Shown here in pieces: positions 1-6,740 of a DNA stretch of 18,759 bases; the first letter of the stretch is position 1, and the number at the start of each line of letters is the position of its first letter. The DNA comes from Flavobacterium psychrophilum (GTDB lineage Bacteria; Bacteroidota; Bacteroidia; Flavobacteriales; Flavobacteriaceae): contig CAMDGJ010000028.1 of NCBI GenBank assembly GCA_945897545.1, positions 1 to 18,759 of the forward strand, written 5' to 3'. Under the pieces are notes generated by a model, which saw only the letters and a list, made by a program, of their open reading frames with translations, searched no databases and was not told the origin of the DNA. A program made the translations under genes and the position numbers.

Positions 1-1
1 A

Positions 2-568
2 ACGGTAATTCGACCAAAAACAGAGCAATACCATGATTTTAGAGGGTATGCTGGGAAATTATATGGGAATAGTATTAAAGTTGGTGATGCGGTTACCGTA
101 CTTCCTTCTTTGACTGAATCAATTGTGACCAACATCCACTTTTTTGACCAACAATTTGACGAAGCAACTGCGGGTTCTTCAATAACCATCGAATTAGAAA
201 ATGACATCAATGTGACTAGAGGCGATATGATTGTAAAATCAAACGAATTGCCAAAAGTCGAGAAAGACATCAACACCACAGTTTGTTGGATGGACAGTAA
301 AAAATTAGTTCCAGGAGCAAAATATTTTGTGCAGCATAACACCAACAGAGTTTTGGCGAAAATCGACAGCGTAAAAAATGTTATTGCAACTGATTTTTCA
401 GGATCCAATGAAGCGTCGCAATTAGCCATAAACGAAATTGGGGAAGTGAACATCAAATTGAGCAAAGCCATTTATTTTGATACCTATAATGACAATAAAT
501 CAAATGGGGCTTTTATATTAATAGATGCGGCGACAAACACGACGGCGGGGGTAGGATTTATTAGATAA
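2..568 (+). CDS. cysN: Sulfate adenylyltransferase subunit 1 (CysN), C-terminal part, 5'-truncated by window edge
   Basis: The frame is open from base 2 to the TAA at 566-568, giving 188 residues with no start in the window, so the first ATG inside it (110) is not the true start. The visible part begins TVIRPKTEQYHDFRGYAGK and contains GDMIVKSNELP, typical of the beta-barrel domains that follow the GTPase domain in CysN and related EF-Tu-like proteins. CysN is the GTPase subunit that works with CysD to convert sulfate and ATP to adenylylsulfate, the first step of assimilatory sulfate reduction in the cytoplasm. The GTP-binding motifs lie upstream of the window and cannot be checked. The position just before a sulfite reductase and siroheme genes supports the call. 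The stop codon overlaps the first bases of a GC-rich repeat. Confidence 0.9.
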   Translation, partial: TVIRPKTEQYHDFRGYAGKLYGNSIKVGDAVTVLPSLTESIVTNIHFFDQQFDEATAGSSITIELENDINVTRGDMIVKSNELPKVEKDINTTVCWMDSKKLVPGAKYFVQHNTNRVLAKIDSVKNVIATDFSGSNEASQLAINEIGEVNIKLSKAIYFDTYNDNKSNGAFILIDAATNTTAGVGFIR

Positions 569-592
569 GCCCCCTAGCCCCCGAAGGGGGAA
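567..592 (+). repeat. GC-rich palindromic repeat, 'left' copy L1
   Basis: Starts inside the cysN stop codon (TAA overlaps AAG). The layout is AGCCCCC, TAG, then a hairpin CCCCC-GAA-GGGGG (578-590), then AA. It matches the copy after metH (11276-11300) at 24 of 25 positions, and is the reverse complement of the type found before metF and at the right end of the MetH insertion. The hairpin is followed by an AT-rich stretch with no real T-run, so it is more likely a repeat than an intrinsic terminator, though it may stop transcripts. Confidence 0.85.
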
Positions 593-640
593 TTATTACA
601 AAATATTATGAAAACAAATTATTAATTAAATACTAAACTC

Positions 641-677
641 AGCTCCCTCCCCTTTGGGGAGGGCTGGGGAGGGGCTT
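641..677 (+). repeat. GC-rich palindromic repeat, variant 'right' copy R1, abutting the sir start codon
   Basis: A perfect 8-bp hairpin, CCCTCCCC (645-652) with GGGGAGGG (656-663) around TTT, followed by CTGGGGAGGGGCTT that touches the ATG at 678. The layout (hairpin with a 3-nt loop plus a G-rich tail ending in GGCT or GGCTT) is the same as in the copies at 10647-10671 and 11427-11451, but the sequence is a distinct subtype. Together with L1 it forms a 111-nt inverted pair that fills the whole cysN-sir gap. Confidence 0.7.
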
Positions 678-2768
678 ATGGAAAGTTTTAGAACAGAAAT
701 TGAAAATCCGATTGTCCAAAAAGACATTATCGATTTAGAAAGAAAAATTGCTTTATTCCGCGACGGAAAAATTGACGATGAACGTTTCCGTAGTCTTCGA
801 TTGGCTAGAGGAGTTTATGGTCAGCGTCAGGAAGGCGTTCAAATGATACGTATCAAATTGCCTTTCGGAAAAGTAAGTGGAGAGCAATTGCATCGTATTT
901 GCATCGTATCAGATGAATATTCTACGGGACGTTTGCATATTACAACACGTCAGGACATACAGATTCACTATGTAAGTTTAGATAGAACTCCTCAACTTTG
1001 GGCTGAATTAGAAAAAGATGATGTTACCCTTCGTGAGGCTTGTGGCAATACAGTTCGAAATATAACTGCCAGTGAAAATGCAGGAATCGATATCGATGAG
1101 CCTTTCGATGTGTCACCTTATGCTCACGCTTTGTTTCAATTTTTATTGCGAAACCCCGTCAACCAAGAAATGGGTAGAAAAGTAAAGATTTCATTCTCTT
1201 CATCAGATAAAGATACCGCTTTGAGTTATTTGCACGATTTAGGATTTATTCCAAAAATTGTAAATGGCGAAAGAGGATTCAAAGTAATGCTTGGCGGAGG
1301 ATTAGGTTCGCAGCCACACCACGCCGAATTGCTTTCTGAGTTTATTCCGGTAAACCAAATTATCCCAACAACCGAAGGAGTGTTGAGAATTTTTGACCGT
1401 TTTGGCGAAAGGGCCAAACGTTTGAAAGCACGTATGAAATTTTTAATCAAAGATATCGGTAGAGACGAGTTCCTTCGATTAGTCGAAGAAGAGAAAAAAG
1501 CGCTATCGTATCAAACTGTAGAAATAGATGCTACTGCTTTTGAAAGCGCAATTCCTGAGCCTTTATTGGTAGCGCCAAAAGTTGAAATAGAAGATATTGC
1601 AGCTTTCGACGCTTGGAAAAAATCGAATGTCATTCAACAGAAACAAGCCGGATATGTAGCCATTGGAATCAAAGTTTCATTAGGCGATTTTTATACGGAC
1701 AAAGCGAGATTATTAGCAGATTTAATCAAGAATTATGCTGCCAATGAATTGCGTTTTTCATTAAGACAAAACATACTGATTCGTCACATTAAGGAGGAAA
1801 ATTTACCGTTTTTCTATCTAGAATTAGCCAAATTAGATTTTGTAACGCTAGGTTACGACAGCACTGCTGATATCACTGCTTGTCCAGGAACGGATACTTG
1901 TAATCTAGGAATTGCTAGTAGCACTGGAATTGCAACAGAACTAGAACGCGTATTAGCGGCAGAATATCCACAATACAGCAATAATCAAGGAATCACCATT
2001 AAAATTAGTGGTTGTATGAACGCTTGTGGACAACACAATATGGCCGAAATTGGTTTTCAAGGTATGTCCATCAATGCAGGAAAATTAGTGGCGCCAGCAT
2101 TACAAGTTTTATTAGGTGGAGGAAATTTAGGAAATGGCCAAGGTCGTTTTTCTGATAAAGTAATCAAGATTCCAAGTCGTCGTGGGCCAGAAGCTTTGCG
2201 TTTTCTTTTAAATGACTTTGAAGCTAATGCAAACGGATTGTCTTTCTTAGGGTACTATGATGCCAAAGGCGAAAATTATTTTTTCGAATTATTAAGACCA
2301 TTGGCAGATATCACGAATCTTACCGAGGCTGATTTTGTAGATTGGGGAAATGCCGACAACTACGTAAAAGCAATTGGAGTAGGAGAATGTGCCGGCGTTG
2401 TAATTGACTTGGTGACTACTTTGATTTTTGAAGCCAAAGACAAATTAACTTTTGCCCAAGAAGCTTTTGATGATAAAAAATGGTCAGATGCTATTTATCT
2501 AGCCTATGCAGGTTTTGTCAATGGTGCCAAAGCATTATTGCTTGCCGAAAATGAAAAAACAAATCACCACGCTGGAATCATTGATTTATTTGACACCGTG
2601 TTTGTAGAAACTAATAAAATCGAGTTCGATTCTACGTTTAGAGACTTGGTATACCAAATTAACCAAAACGAACCTTCTGAATCATTTGCAAAAAAATACA
2701 TTCAAGAAGCAACTGAGTTTTTCCAAAAATTAGAAAATTATAGAGCTAAAGATATCGCAAATGCATAA
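678..2768 (+). CDS. sir: Siroheme/[4Fe-4S] sulfite (nitrite/sulfite) reductase with C-terminal HEPN-like domain
   Basis: 696 residues from ATG 678. A TTG start at 654 would put a repeat into the protein (MGRAGEGL...) and is rejected. The protein shows the duplicated ferrodoxin-like and siroheme/4Fe-4S halves of the family. The cluster ligands are clear: C402 and C408 (CPGTDTC) and C446 and C450 (CMNAC), the C-x5-C...C-x3-C pattern that binds [4Fe-4S] and siroheme. R/K-rich substrate segments such as STGRLHITTRQDIQIHY also fit. The role is six-electron reduction of sulfite to sulfide; context (cysN, siroheme genes) favours sulfite over nitrite. There is no flavoprotein domain, so electrons probably come from ferredoxin (gene at 5978). 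Residues from about 565 on form an extra mostly helical domain (IYLAYAGFVNGAKALLL) resembling HEPN domains, absent from plant and cyanobacterial enzymes. Overlaps cobA by 8 nt. Confidence 0.92.
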   Translation: MESFRTEIENPIVQKDIIDLERKIALFRDGKIDDERFRSLRLARGVYGQRQEGVQMIRIKLPFGKVSGEQLHRICIVSDEYSTGRLHITTRQDIQIHYVSLDRTPQLWAELEKDDVTLREACGNTVRNITASENAGIDIDEPFDVSPYAHALFQFLLRNPVNQEMGRKVKISFSSSDKDTALSYLHDLGFIPKIVNGERGFKVMLGGGLGSQPHHAELLSEFIPVNQIIPTTEGVLRIFDRFGERAKRLKARMKFLIKDIGRDEFLRLVEEEKKALSYQTVEIDATAFESAIPEPLLVAPKVEIEDIAAFDAWKKSNVIQQKQAGYVAIGIKVSLGDFYTDKARLLADLIKNYAANELRFSLRQNILIRHIKEENLPFFYLELAKLDFVTLGYDSTADITACPGTDTCNLGIASSTGIATELERVLAAEYPQYSNNQGITIKISGCMNACGQHNMAEIGFQGMSINAGKLVAPALQVLLGGGNLGNGQGRFSDKVIKIPSRRGPEALRFLLNDFEANANGLSFLGYYDAKGENYFFELLRPLADITNLTEADFVDWGNADNYVKAIGVGECAGVVIDLVTTLIFEAKDKLTFAQEAFDDKKWSDAIYLAYAGFVNGAKALLLAENEKTNHHAGIIDLFDTVFVETNKIEFDSTFRDLVYQINQNEPSESFAKKYIQEATEFFQKLENYRAKDIANA

Positions 2769-3543
2769 GAAAATACAACCCAAAGTAACTTTAGTCGGCG
2801 CAGGACCTGGCGACCCAGACTTGCTTACGCTCAAAGGCGTAAAAGCACTTGCTGAAGCGAACGTGGTTTTGTATGATGCATTGGCAAATGAAGCAATAAT
2901 GAATCACGCTCCTAAATCAGCGATTCGAATATTTGTTGGGAAAAGAAAAGGCTGTCACAGTTATTCTCAAGACCAAATCAACCAGTTAATCGTCGACAAT
3001 GCACTAACATATGGTAATGTGGTTCGATTAAAAGGGGGCGACCCATTCATCTTTGGTCGTGGTGGCGAAGAAATCGAGTTTGTAGAAAGTTTTGGAATCC
3101 CTACCTTTGTGGTTCCCGGGATATCATCGGCGATTGCTGTCCCTGCAAATCAAGGAATTTCATTGACAAAAAGAGGAATTTCCGAAAGTTTTTGGGTAAT
3201 CACCGGAACAACTTCAGAAAGGAATTTATCTGCTGATGTTGCCCTTGCAGCAAAGTCATCGGCAACCGTAGTGATTTTGATGGGAATGAGTAAACTTTCG
3301 CAAATTGTTTCTTTATTTCAAAAAGAATCTAAGGGGGAAACGCCCATTGCGATTATTCAAAACGGAACTTTGTCTAATGAGAAAATCGGCATTGGAACCA
3401 TAAATTCCATTCAAGAAGTAGTTGCAAAAAATAAATTAAGCAATCCAGCAATAATTGTCATTGGTGAAGTAGTTAGAGAACGAAACAACTTGAAAGGATT
3501 TTACAAAGAATTTGCATCAAACAAAGTCTACGCAAGAGAATAA
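2761..3543 (+). CDS. cobA: Uroporphyrinogen-III C-methyltransferase (SUMT)
   Basis: 260 residues. It transfers two methyl groups from SAM to uroporphyrinogen III, giving precorrin-2, the branch point to siroheme, the cofactor of the preceding reductase. Visible family motifs in order are VGAGPGDPDLLTLKG near the N-terminus, VRLKGGDPFIFGRGGEE in the middle, VPGISSA, then a LTKRG segment (LTHRG in most members) and VILMGMSKL. The length matches stand-alone SUMT enzymes. The ATG overlaps the last 8 nt of sir, and its stop overlaps the next gene by one base, so the three genes are surely co-transcribed and probably translationally coupled. Confidence 0.95.
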   Translation: MHKKIQPKVTLVGAGPGDPDLLTLKGVKALAEANVVLYDALANEAIMNHAPKSAIRIFVGKRKGCHSYSQDQINQLIVDNALTYGNVVRLKGGDPFIFGRGGEEIEFVESFGIPTFVVPGISSAIAVPANQGISLTKRGISESFWVITGTTSERNLSADVALAAKSSATVVILMGMSKLSQIVSLFQKESKGETPIAIIQNGTLSNEKIGIGTINSIQEVVAKNKLSNPAIIVIGEVVRERNNLKGFYKEFASNKVYARE

Positions 3544-4124
3544 TGGAAAGAAATGAATTATACCCCATTTTCCTAAAACTACACAACCTCAATGTTCTCA
3601 TTGTTGGCGGAGGAAATGTAGGTTTAGAAAAATTGTCGTTTATGCTCAAATCCAGTCCCAATGCGAATGTTGAGGTGGTTGCCCCAAAGTTTCTCCCAGA
3701 ATTAGAAGCCTTAGCGCAAAAACATCCGTCGGTATCACTGACGTACAAAAAATTCAATCGCTGGATGCTTCGCAAACGTCATATGGTCATTGCTTGCACA
3801 GATGATTTAAAAGTCAATAAAAGGGTGTATGATTTGTGTAGAAAAAAACACCTGATTTGCAATATTGCTGATACTCCTCCATTATGTGATTATTATTTGG
3901 GCGGAATCGTGACGAAAGGCAACGTGAAAATTGCTATTTCCACCAACGGGAAATCACCCACAACAGCCAAAAGATTACGCGAGTTTTTCGAAGAAGTGAT
4001 TCCAGCCGATATAAACGAGATGGTAAAGAACCTAAACGAATATCGCAAAACTCTAAAAGGAGATTTCGAAGAAAAAGTTCAAAAGATGAATGAAATTACA
4101 GAAGCATTAAAGAATAGAAGTTAG
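3543..4124 (+). CDS. Precorrin-2 dehydrogenase (siroheme synthase N-terminal / Met8-like)
   Basis: 193 residues. An NAD-binding Rossmann motif VLIVGGGNVGLEKL sits at residues 18-31, followed by CTDD and by NIADTPPLCDYYLGG. D110 there aligns with the aspartate that is important for dehydrogenase and chelatase activity in CysG and Met8. A STNGKSPTTAKRLREF segment matches the conserved SxxGxSPxxAxxLR region. The enzyme oxidises precorrin-2 to sirohydrochlorin. Whether it also inserts iron, as Met8 does, is not visible from sequence; no separate SirB/CbiX chelatase gene lies in this window. Start ATG 3543 overlaps the cobA stop by one base (TAATG). Confidence 0.9.
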   Translation: MERNELYPIFLKLHNLNVLIVGGGNVGLEKLSFMLKSSPNANVEVVAPKFLPELEALAQKHPSVSLTYKKFNRWMLRKRHMVIACTDDLKVNKRVYDLCRKKHLICNIADTPPLCDYYLGGIVTKGNVKIAISTNGKSPTTAKRLREFFEEVIPADINEMVKNLNEYRKTLKGDFEEKVQKMNEITEALKNRS

Positions 4125-4142
4125 AAGTGGGAAGTTAGAAGT
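4117..4142 (+). repeat. Short tandem repeat (two 12-nt units)
   Basis: GAAGTTAGAAGT occurs at 4117-4128 and again at 4131-4142, separated by GG. The first unit covers the last codons and stop (AGT TAG) of the precorrin-2 dehydrogenase gene, so the gene's terminal residues come from the repeat. It marks the upstream edge of the segment holding the unrecognised membrane protein. Confidence 0.7.
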
Positions 4143-4185
4143 ACAAACAAATAAAAACACCAATTATTAAGTTAGATGCAAGCTT

Positions 4186-4752
4186 ATGACGACAGAAAGA
4201 CATATAAAATTTGGACGACAAACAGCATTGATTTCATTTTTGCTTGCGACGTTTGTTTTTGGGCTTTATTATTTGACATCGTCAGAAATTTTACTTTTGA
4301 CAGGGTATTGTTTTAGCATTTTTATAGGGCTATTTAACCTTGGACTTATTTTAACAATTATCTTTAAAGCTATTTATGACAAAGACAACAGGAAGAAACT
4401 AATTACAGTAAGTGGACTTATGTTGCTTAACGTACCAGTTATGGTTTTGTATTGTTGGTTTTGTATTGTCCTTTTAGACACAATGAGAATTACATTAACA
4501 AATCCGACAAAATCAACTTTGACGGATATAAATATAATTGGTTGCGAACCAGAGCATATTTTCGAATTAAGTCCAGGAGAAAGTAAATTAGTTTGGGTAA
4601 CGATAAATGTTGACTGTTCTATTGATATGGACTATATACTTGACGGAAAACGAAAAAAAGAAATGGTATTTGGATATGCAACCGGACTTATGGGACAAAA
4701 AATAACTCACATTATTGGAAAACAAGAAGATGGAAATTTTACACAAAATTGA
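4186..4752 (+). CDS. Unrecognised integral membrane protein (three predicted helices)
   Basis: 188 residues; I do not recognise the family. Three hydrophobic stretches are visible at about residues 12-31, 35-62 and 72-98, followed by a soluble, probably beta-rich tail of about 90 residues (from RITLTNPTKS) that contains C120 and C144. By the positive-inside rule the basic segment KAIYDKDNRKK between helices 2 and 3 would be cytoplasmic, placing the tail outside the cytoplasm. The start ATG 4186 is the first in frame; AGCTT precedes it and no clear ribosome site is seen. It sits 61 nt after the siroheme gene and 122 nt before the flavoprotein gene, interrupting an otherwise functional sulfur block. 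There is no sequence reason to give it a sulfur role; it may be a passenger gene. Downstream, TCTTTG/CAAAGA (4777-4790) could form a small hairpin. Confidence 0.75.
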   Translation: MTTERHIKFGRQTALISFLLATFVFGLYYLTSSEILLLTGYCFSIFIGLFNLGLILTIIFKAIYDKDNRKKLITVSGLMLLNVPVMVLYCWFCIVLLDTMRITLTNPTKSTLTDINIIGCEPEHIFELSPGESKLVWVTINVDCSIDMDYILDGKRKKEMVFGYATGLMGQKITHIIGKQEDGNFTQN

Positions 4753-4847
4753 AAATCTTAATAAAATAGAAACAACTCTTTGTCCAAAGAAGTAGGTTGC
4801 GGACAGAAAAAATTAAATAAATTATTAACTAAATATTTACCTGTAAA

Positions 4848-4874
4848 TCCACCTTTTGTGGTTAGGAGGCTAAG
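4848..4874 (+). promoter_or_regulatory. Decayed repeat copy (R3) that supplies a strong AGGAGG ribosome-binding site
   Basis: The bases CCACC-TTTT-GTGG-TTAGGAGGCTAAG directly precede the ATG at 4875. They follow the plan of the metF-proximal repeat (CCCCC-TTC-GGGGG-TTAGGGGGCT) with substitutions in both hairpin arms. The tail now reads AGGAGG (4864-4869) 5 nt before ATG, an ideal Shine-Dalgarno sequence. Strong SD motifs are unusual in Bacteroidota. The resemblance is visible by eye; common origin is inference. Confidence 0.5.
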
Positions 4875-5927
4875 ATGATTAAAACAGACATACTTATAAT
4901 AGGCGCAGGACCAACAGGTTTATTTACAGTTTTCGAAGCAGGATTATTAAAATTGAAATGCCATATTTTAGATGCCTTGCCACAAGCGGGTGGTCAACTA
5001 TCAGAATTATATCCCAAAAAACCGATTTATGATATTCCTGGATTTCCAGAAGTATTGGCGGGAGATTTGGTCGATAATCTGATGGAGCAGAGTAAGCAAT
5101 TTGAACCTGGATTTACACTTGGTGAACGCGCAGAAACGATAGAAAAGCAAGAAGACGGAAGTTTTATTGTAACGTCTAATAAAGGAAAAAAATTCCATGC
5201 TCCAGTTGTAGCTATTGCTGGCGGTTTAGGAAGTTTCGAACCAAGAAAACCATTAATAGAAGATATCGAATTCTATGAAGACAAAGGAGTAAAGTACTTT
5301 ATTAAAAATCCCGAAAAATTCAGAAACAAAAGAGTGGTGATTTCTGGAGGTGGAGATTCAGCCTTGGATTGGAGTATTTTCTTGTCCAACATAGCTTCAG
5401 AGGTAACTTTAATTCACCGCAGAAATGAATTTCGTGGGGCTTTAGATTCGGTAGAGAAAGTACAAGAATTAAAAAATTCCGGTAAAATCAAAATGATCAC
5501 TCCAGGTGAAGTGGTAGGTTTGAACGGTGCCGAACATTTAGAATCTGTCGATGTTGATATCGATGGTGCACATCGAAATATTCCAACGGATTATTTCATT
5601 CCACTTTTTGGACTTACACCAAAATTAGGTCCTATTGGAGCTTGGGGATTGGAAATCGAAAAAAACGCGATTAAAGTAAATAATGCTTTAGATTATCAAA
5701 CTAACATTCCTGGAATCTTTGCTATCGGTGACGTCAATACCTATCCCGGAAAATTAAAATTGATACTATGTGGTTTTCACGAAGCTACGATGATGTGTCA
5801 AGCAGCGTATCAAATTATCAATCCAGGCAAAAAACATGTTCTGAAATATACTACTGTTTCAGGAATAGATGGATTTGACGGAACTCGTAAAGAAGCTCCA
5901 AAAGCAGTGGTAAAAGCGATAACCTAA
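4875..5927 (+). CDS. Ferredoxin-NADP(+) reductase-like FAD/NAD(P) flavoprotein (thioredoxin-reductase fold)
   Basis: 350 residues. The N-terminal FAD motif GAGPTG is at residues 10-15, the NAD(P) motif GGGDSALDW at 158-166 with HRR at 181-183 (a pattern favouring NADPH), and the second FAD motif GIFAIGD at 280-286. The CxxC redox pair of thioredoxin reductase (expected just before the second nucleotide motif) is absent, and the C-terminus extends beyond it; both are features of the YumC-type ferredoxin/flavodoxin-NADP reductases. The next gene is a [2Fe-2S] ferredoxin 50 nt away, so the likely role is NADPH to ferredoxin transfer for the sulfite reductase. That electron path is inference from context. 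Start fixed by AGGAGG at 4864. Confidence 0.85.
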   Translation: MIKTDILIIGAGPTGLFTVFEAGLLKLKCHILDALPQAGGQLSELYPKKPIYDIPGFPEVLAGDLVDNLMEQSKQFEPGFTLGERAETIEKQEDGSFIVTSNKGKKFHAPVVAIAGGLGSFEPRKPLIEDIEFYEDKGVKYFIKNPEKFRNKRVVISGGGDSALDWSIFLSNIASEVTLIHRRNEFRGALDSVEKVQELKNSGKIKMITPGEVVGLNGAEHLESVDVDIDGAHRNIPTDYFIPLFGLTPKLGPIGAWGLEIEKNAIKVNNALDYQTNIPGIFAIGDVNTYPGKLKLILCGFHEATMMCQAAYQIINPGKKHVLKYTTVSGIDGFDGTRKEAPKAVVKAIT

Positions 5928-5977
5928 AAAAAAGTATTGCTGCATTAAGCCCCCAATATTTCTATAAATTATTAAAT

Positions 5978-6310
5978 ATGTCACAAGATGTTACCCTAAA
6001 AATTACCGATAGAGAAGGAATAATTCACATTGTTCAAGGACCTACCGATATGAATATGAATATTATGGAACTCGTACGGGCCTATGAATTAGCTCCAGAA
6101 GGTACTATCGGAACTTGCGGTGGTATGGCGACGTGCGCTTCATGCCAGTGCTATGTGTTAAACGAAGTAACTTTGCCTGAAAGGAACGATGATGAAGAAG
6201 CCATGCTTTCGGAAGCTTTTTATGTAAAAGACAACAGCCGATTGGGTTGCCAAATTTATATTACAAACGCTTTAGAAGGATTAGAAATTGCGCTAGCACC
6301 AGAGTCTTAA
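5978..6310 (+). CDS. [2Fe-2S] ferredoxin, adrenodoxin/ISC type
   Basis: 110 residues. The cluster ligands are C47, C53, C56 and C91 (C-x5-C-x2-C-x34-C), the adrenodoxin/putidaredoxin pattern, with TCGGMATCASCQC giving one extra cysteine at 58. The acidic DDEEAMLSEA segment after the cluster loop is the typical partner-docking helix. No signal peptide, so cytoplasmic. The likely job is carrying electrons from the reductase encoded just upstream to sulfite reductase or another acceptor; ISC cluster assembly is an alternative role for this type. A truncated piece of the C-rich repeat (TTAAGCCCCC, 5944-5953) lies in the 50-nt gap before the gene. No clear ribosome site precedes the ATG. Confidence 0.88.
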   Translation: MSQDVTLKITDREGIIHIVQGPTDMNMNIMELVRAYELAPEGTIGTCGGMATCASCQCYVLNEVTLPERNDDEEAMLSEAFYVKDNSRLGCQIYITNALEGLEIALAPES

Positions 6311-6352
6311 AGAGCGCAATTCTTTTTTGATTATATCTAAACAGCAAATATG

Positions 6353-6370
6353 ACCGCTCTTTTGAGCGGT
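6353..6370 (+). terminator. Hairpin after the ferredoxin gene (possible terminator)
   Basis: A perfect 7-bp stem ACCGCTC/GAGCGGT around TTTT, 42 nt after the ferredoxin stop. Only a short T-poor tail (TCTTGG) follows, so it is a weak candidate for an intrinsic terminator; it does mark the end of the sulfur block before the next promoter. Confidence 0.45.
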
Positions 6371-6417
6371 TCTTGGTGCAGCTTCTAATTTTAAATTAAA
6401 GCGAGATTAGAAATTAT

Positions 6418-6447
6418 TTTATATTATAGTTTTTAGTATTACATTTG
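6418..6447 (+). promoter_or_regulatory. Bacteroidota-type promoter upstream of the SAM riboswitch
   Basis: TACATTTG at 6440-6447 is an exact match to the TAnnTTTG -7 box. At the usual 19-nt spacing (6418-6420) the sequence is TTT rather than the ideal TTG. Transcription would begin near 6452, about 20 nt before the riboswitch. Confidence 0.6.
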
Positions 6448-6470
6448 CACCGTTCATATATTTATTGATT

Positions 6471-6570
6471 GTTATCACGAAAGGCGGAGGGAAAGACCCA
6501 ATGAAACCTTAGCAACCCTTTATCCTTAAAGAAGGTGCTACATTCTGTTCGCCGCGGCGATAAAGATAAC
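6471..6570 (+). promoter_or_regulatory. SAM-I (S-box) riboswitch aptamer
   Basis: Core S-box strings appear in order: GGCGGAGGGAAAGACCC, then ATGAAACC, then TAGCAACCC, then AAGGTGCTA with ATTCTG. The outer stem P1 pairs GTTATC (6471-6476) with GATAAC (6565-6570). The class binds S-adenosylmethionine and lowers expression when SAM is plentiful. It precedes methionine synthase, the expected target. A second GATAAC lies at 6596-6601 and could pair with the same 5' strand in an alternative fold. I see no standard terminator just downstream, so the mode of control is open. Confidence 0.87.
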
Positions 6571-6619
6571 TGCGAGAAATCCTCTCCCATTTTACGATAA
6601 CATTTATAATTTTTTGAAA

Positions 6620-6700
6620 CAGCAGCTTTTTTTGGAGCTTGATCCTGCTATTCGCTTTATCCACGCCCAAAAGCGTGGGATATCGCTGCTATCAGGGCTA
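6620..6700 (+). other. Structured element between riboswitch and metH (likely recurring flavobacterial RNA or repeat)
   Basis: A central hairpin CCACGC (6661-6666) with GCGTGG (6673-6678) extends to ATCC/GGAT. Around it, AGC (6636-6638) plus CCTG (6644-6647) pairs with CAGG plus GCT (6693-6699). AGCAGC (6621-6626) pairs with GCTGCT (6685-6690), which would cross the previous helix as a pseudoknot. I believe similar sequences (TTTGGAGC...CCTGCT...ATCAGGGCTAG) recur in flavobacterial genomes; the Flavo-1 motif of Rfam is one possible identity, not verified. It may be part of the switch or an independent repeat. Confidence 0.5.
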
Positions 6701-6740
6701 GTCAGAATTGCGATGAACGTTTATAATTTAAAAATACAAA

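Noticed and set aside
654..677. TTG start for sulfite reductase giving eight more residues
   Set aside because: The added residues are encoded by the palindromic repeat; ATG 678 directly after it gives the family-typical N-terminus.
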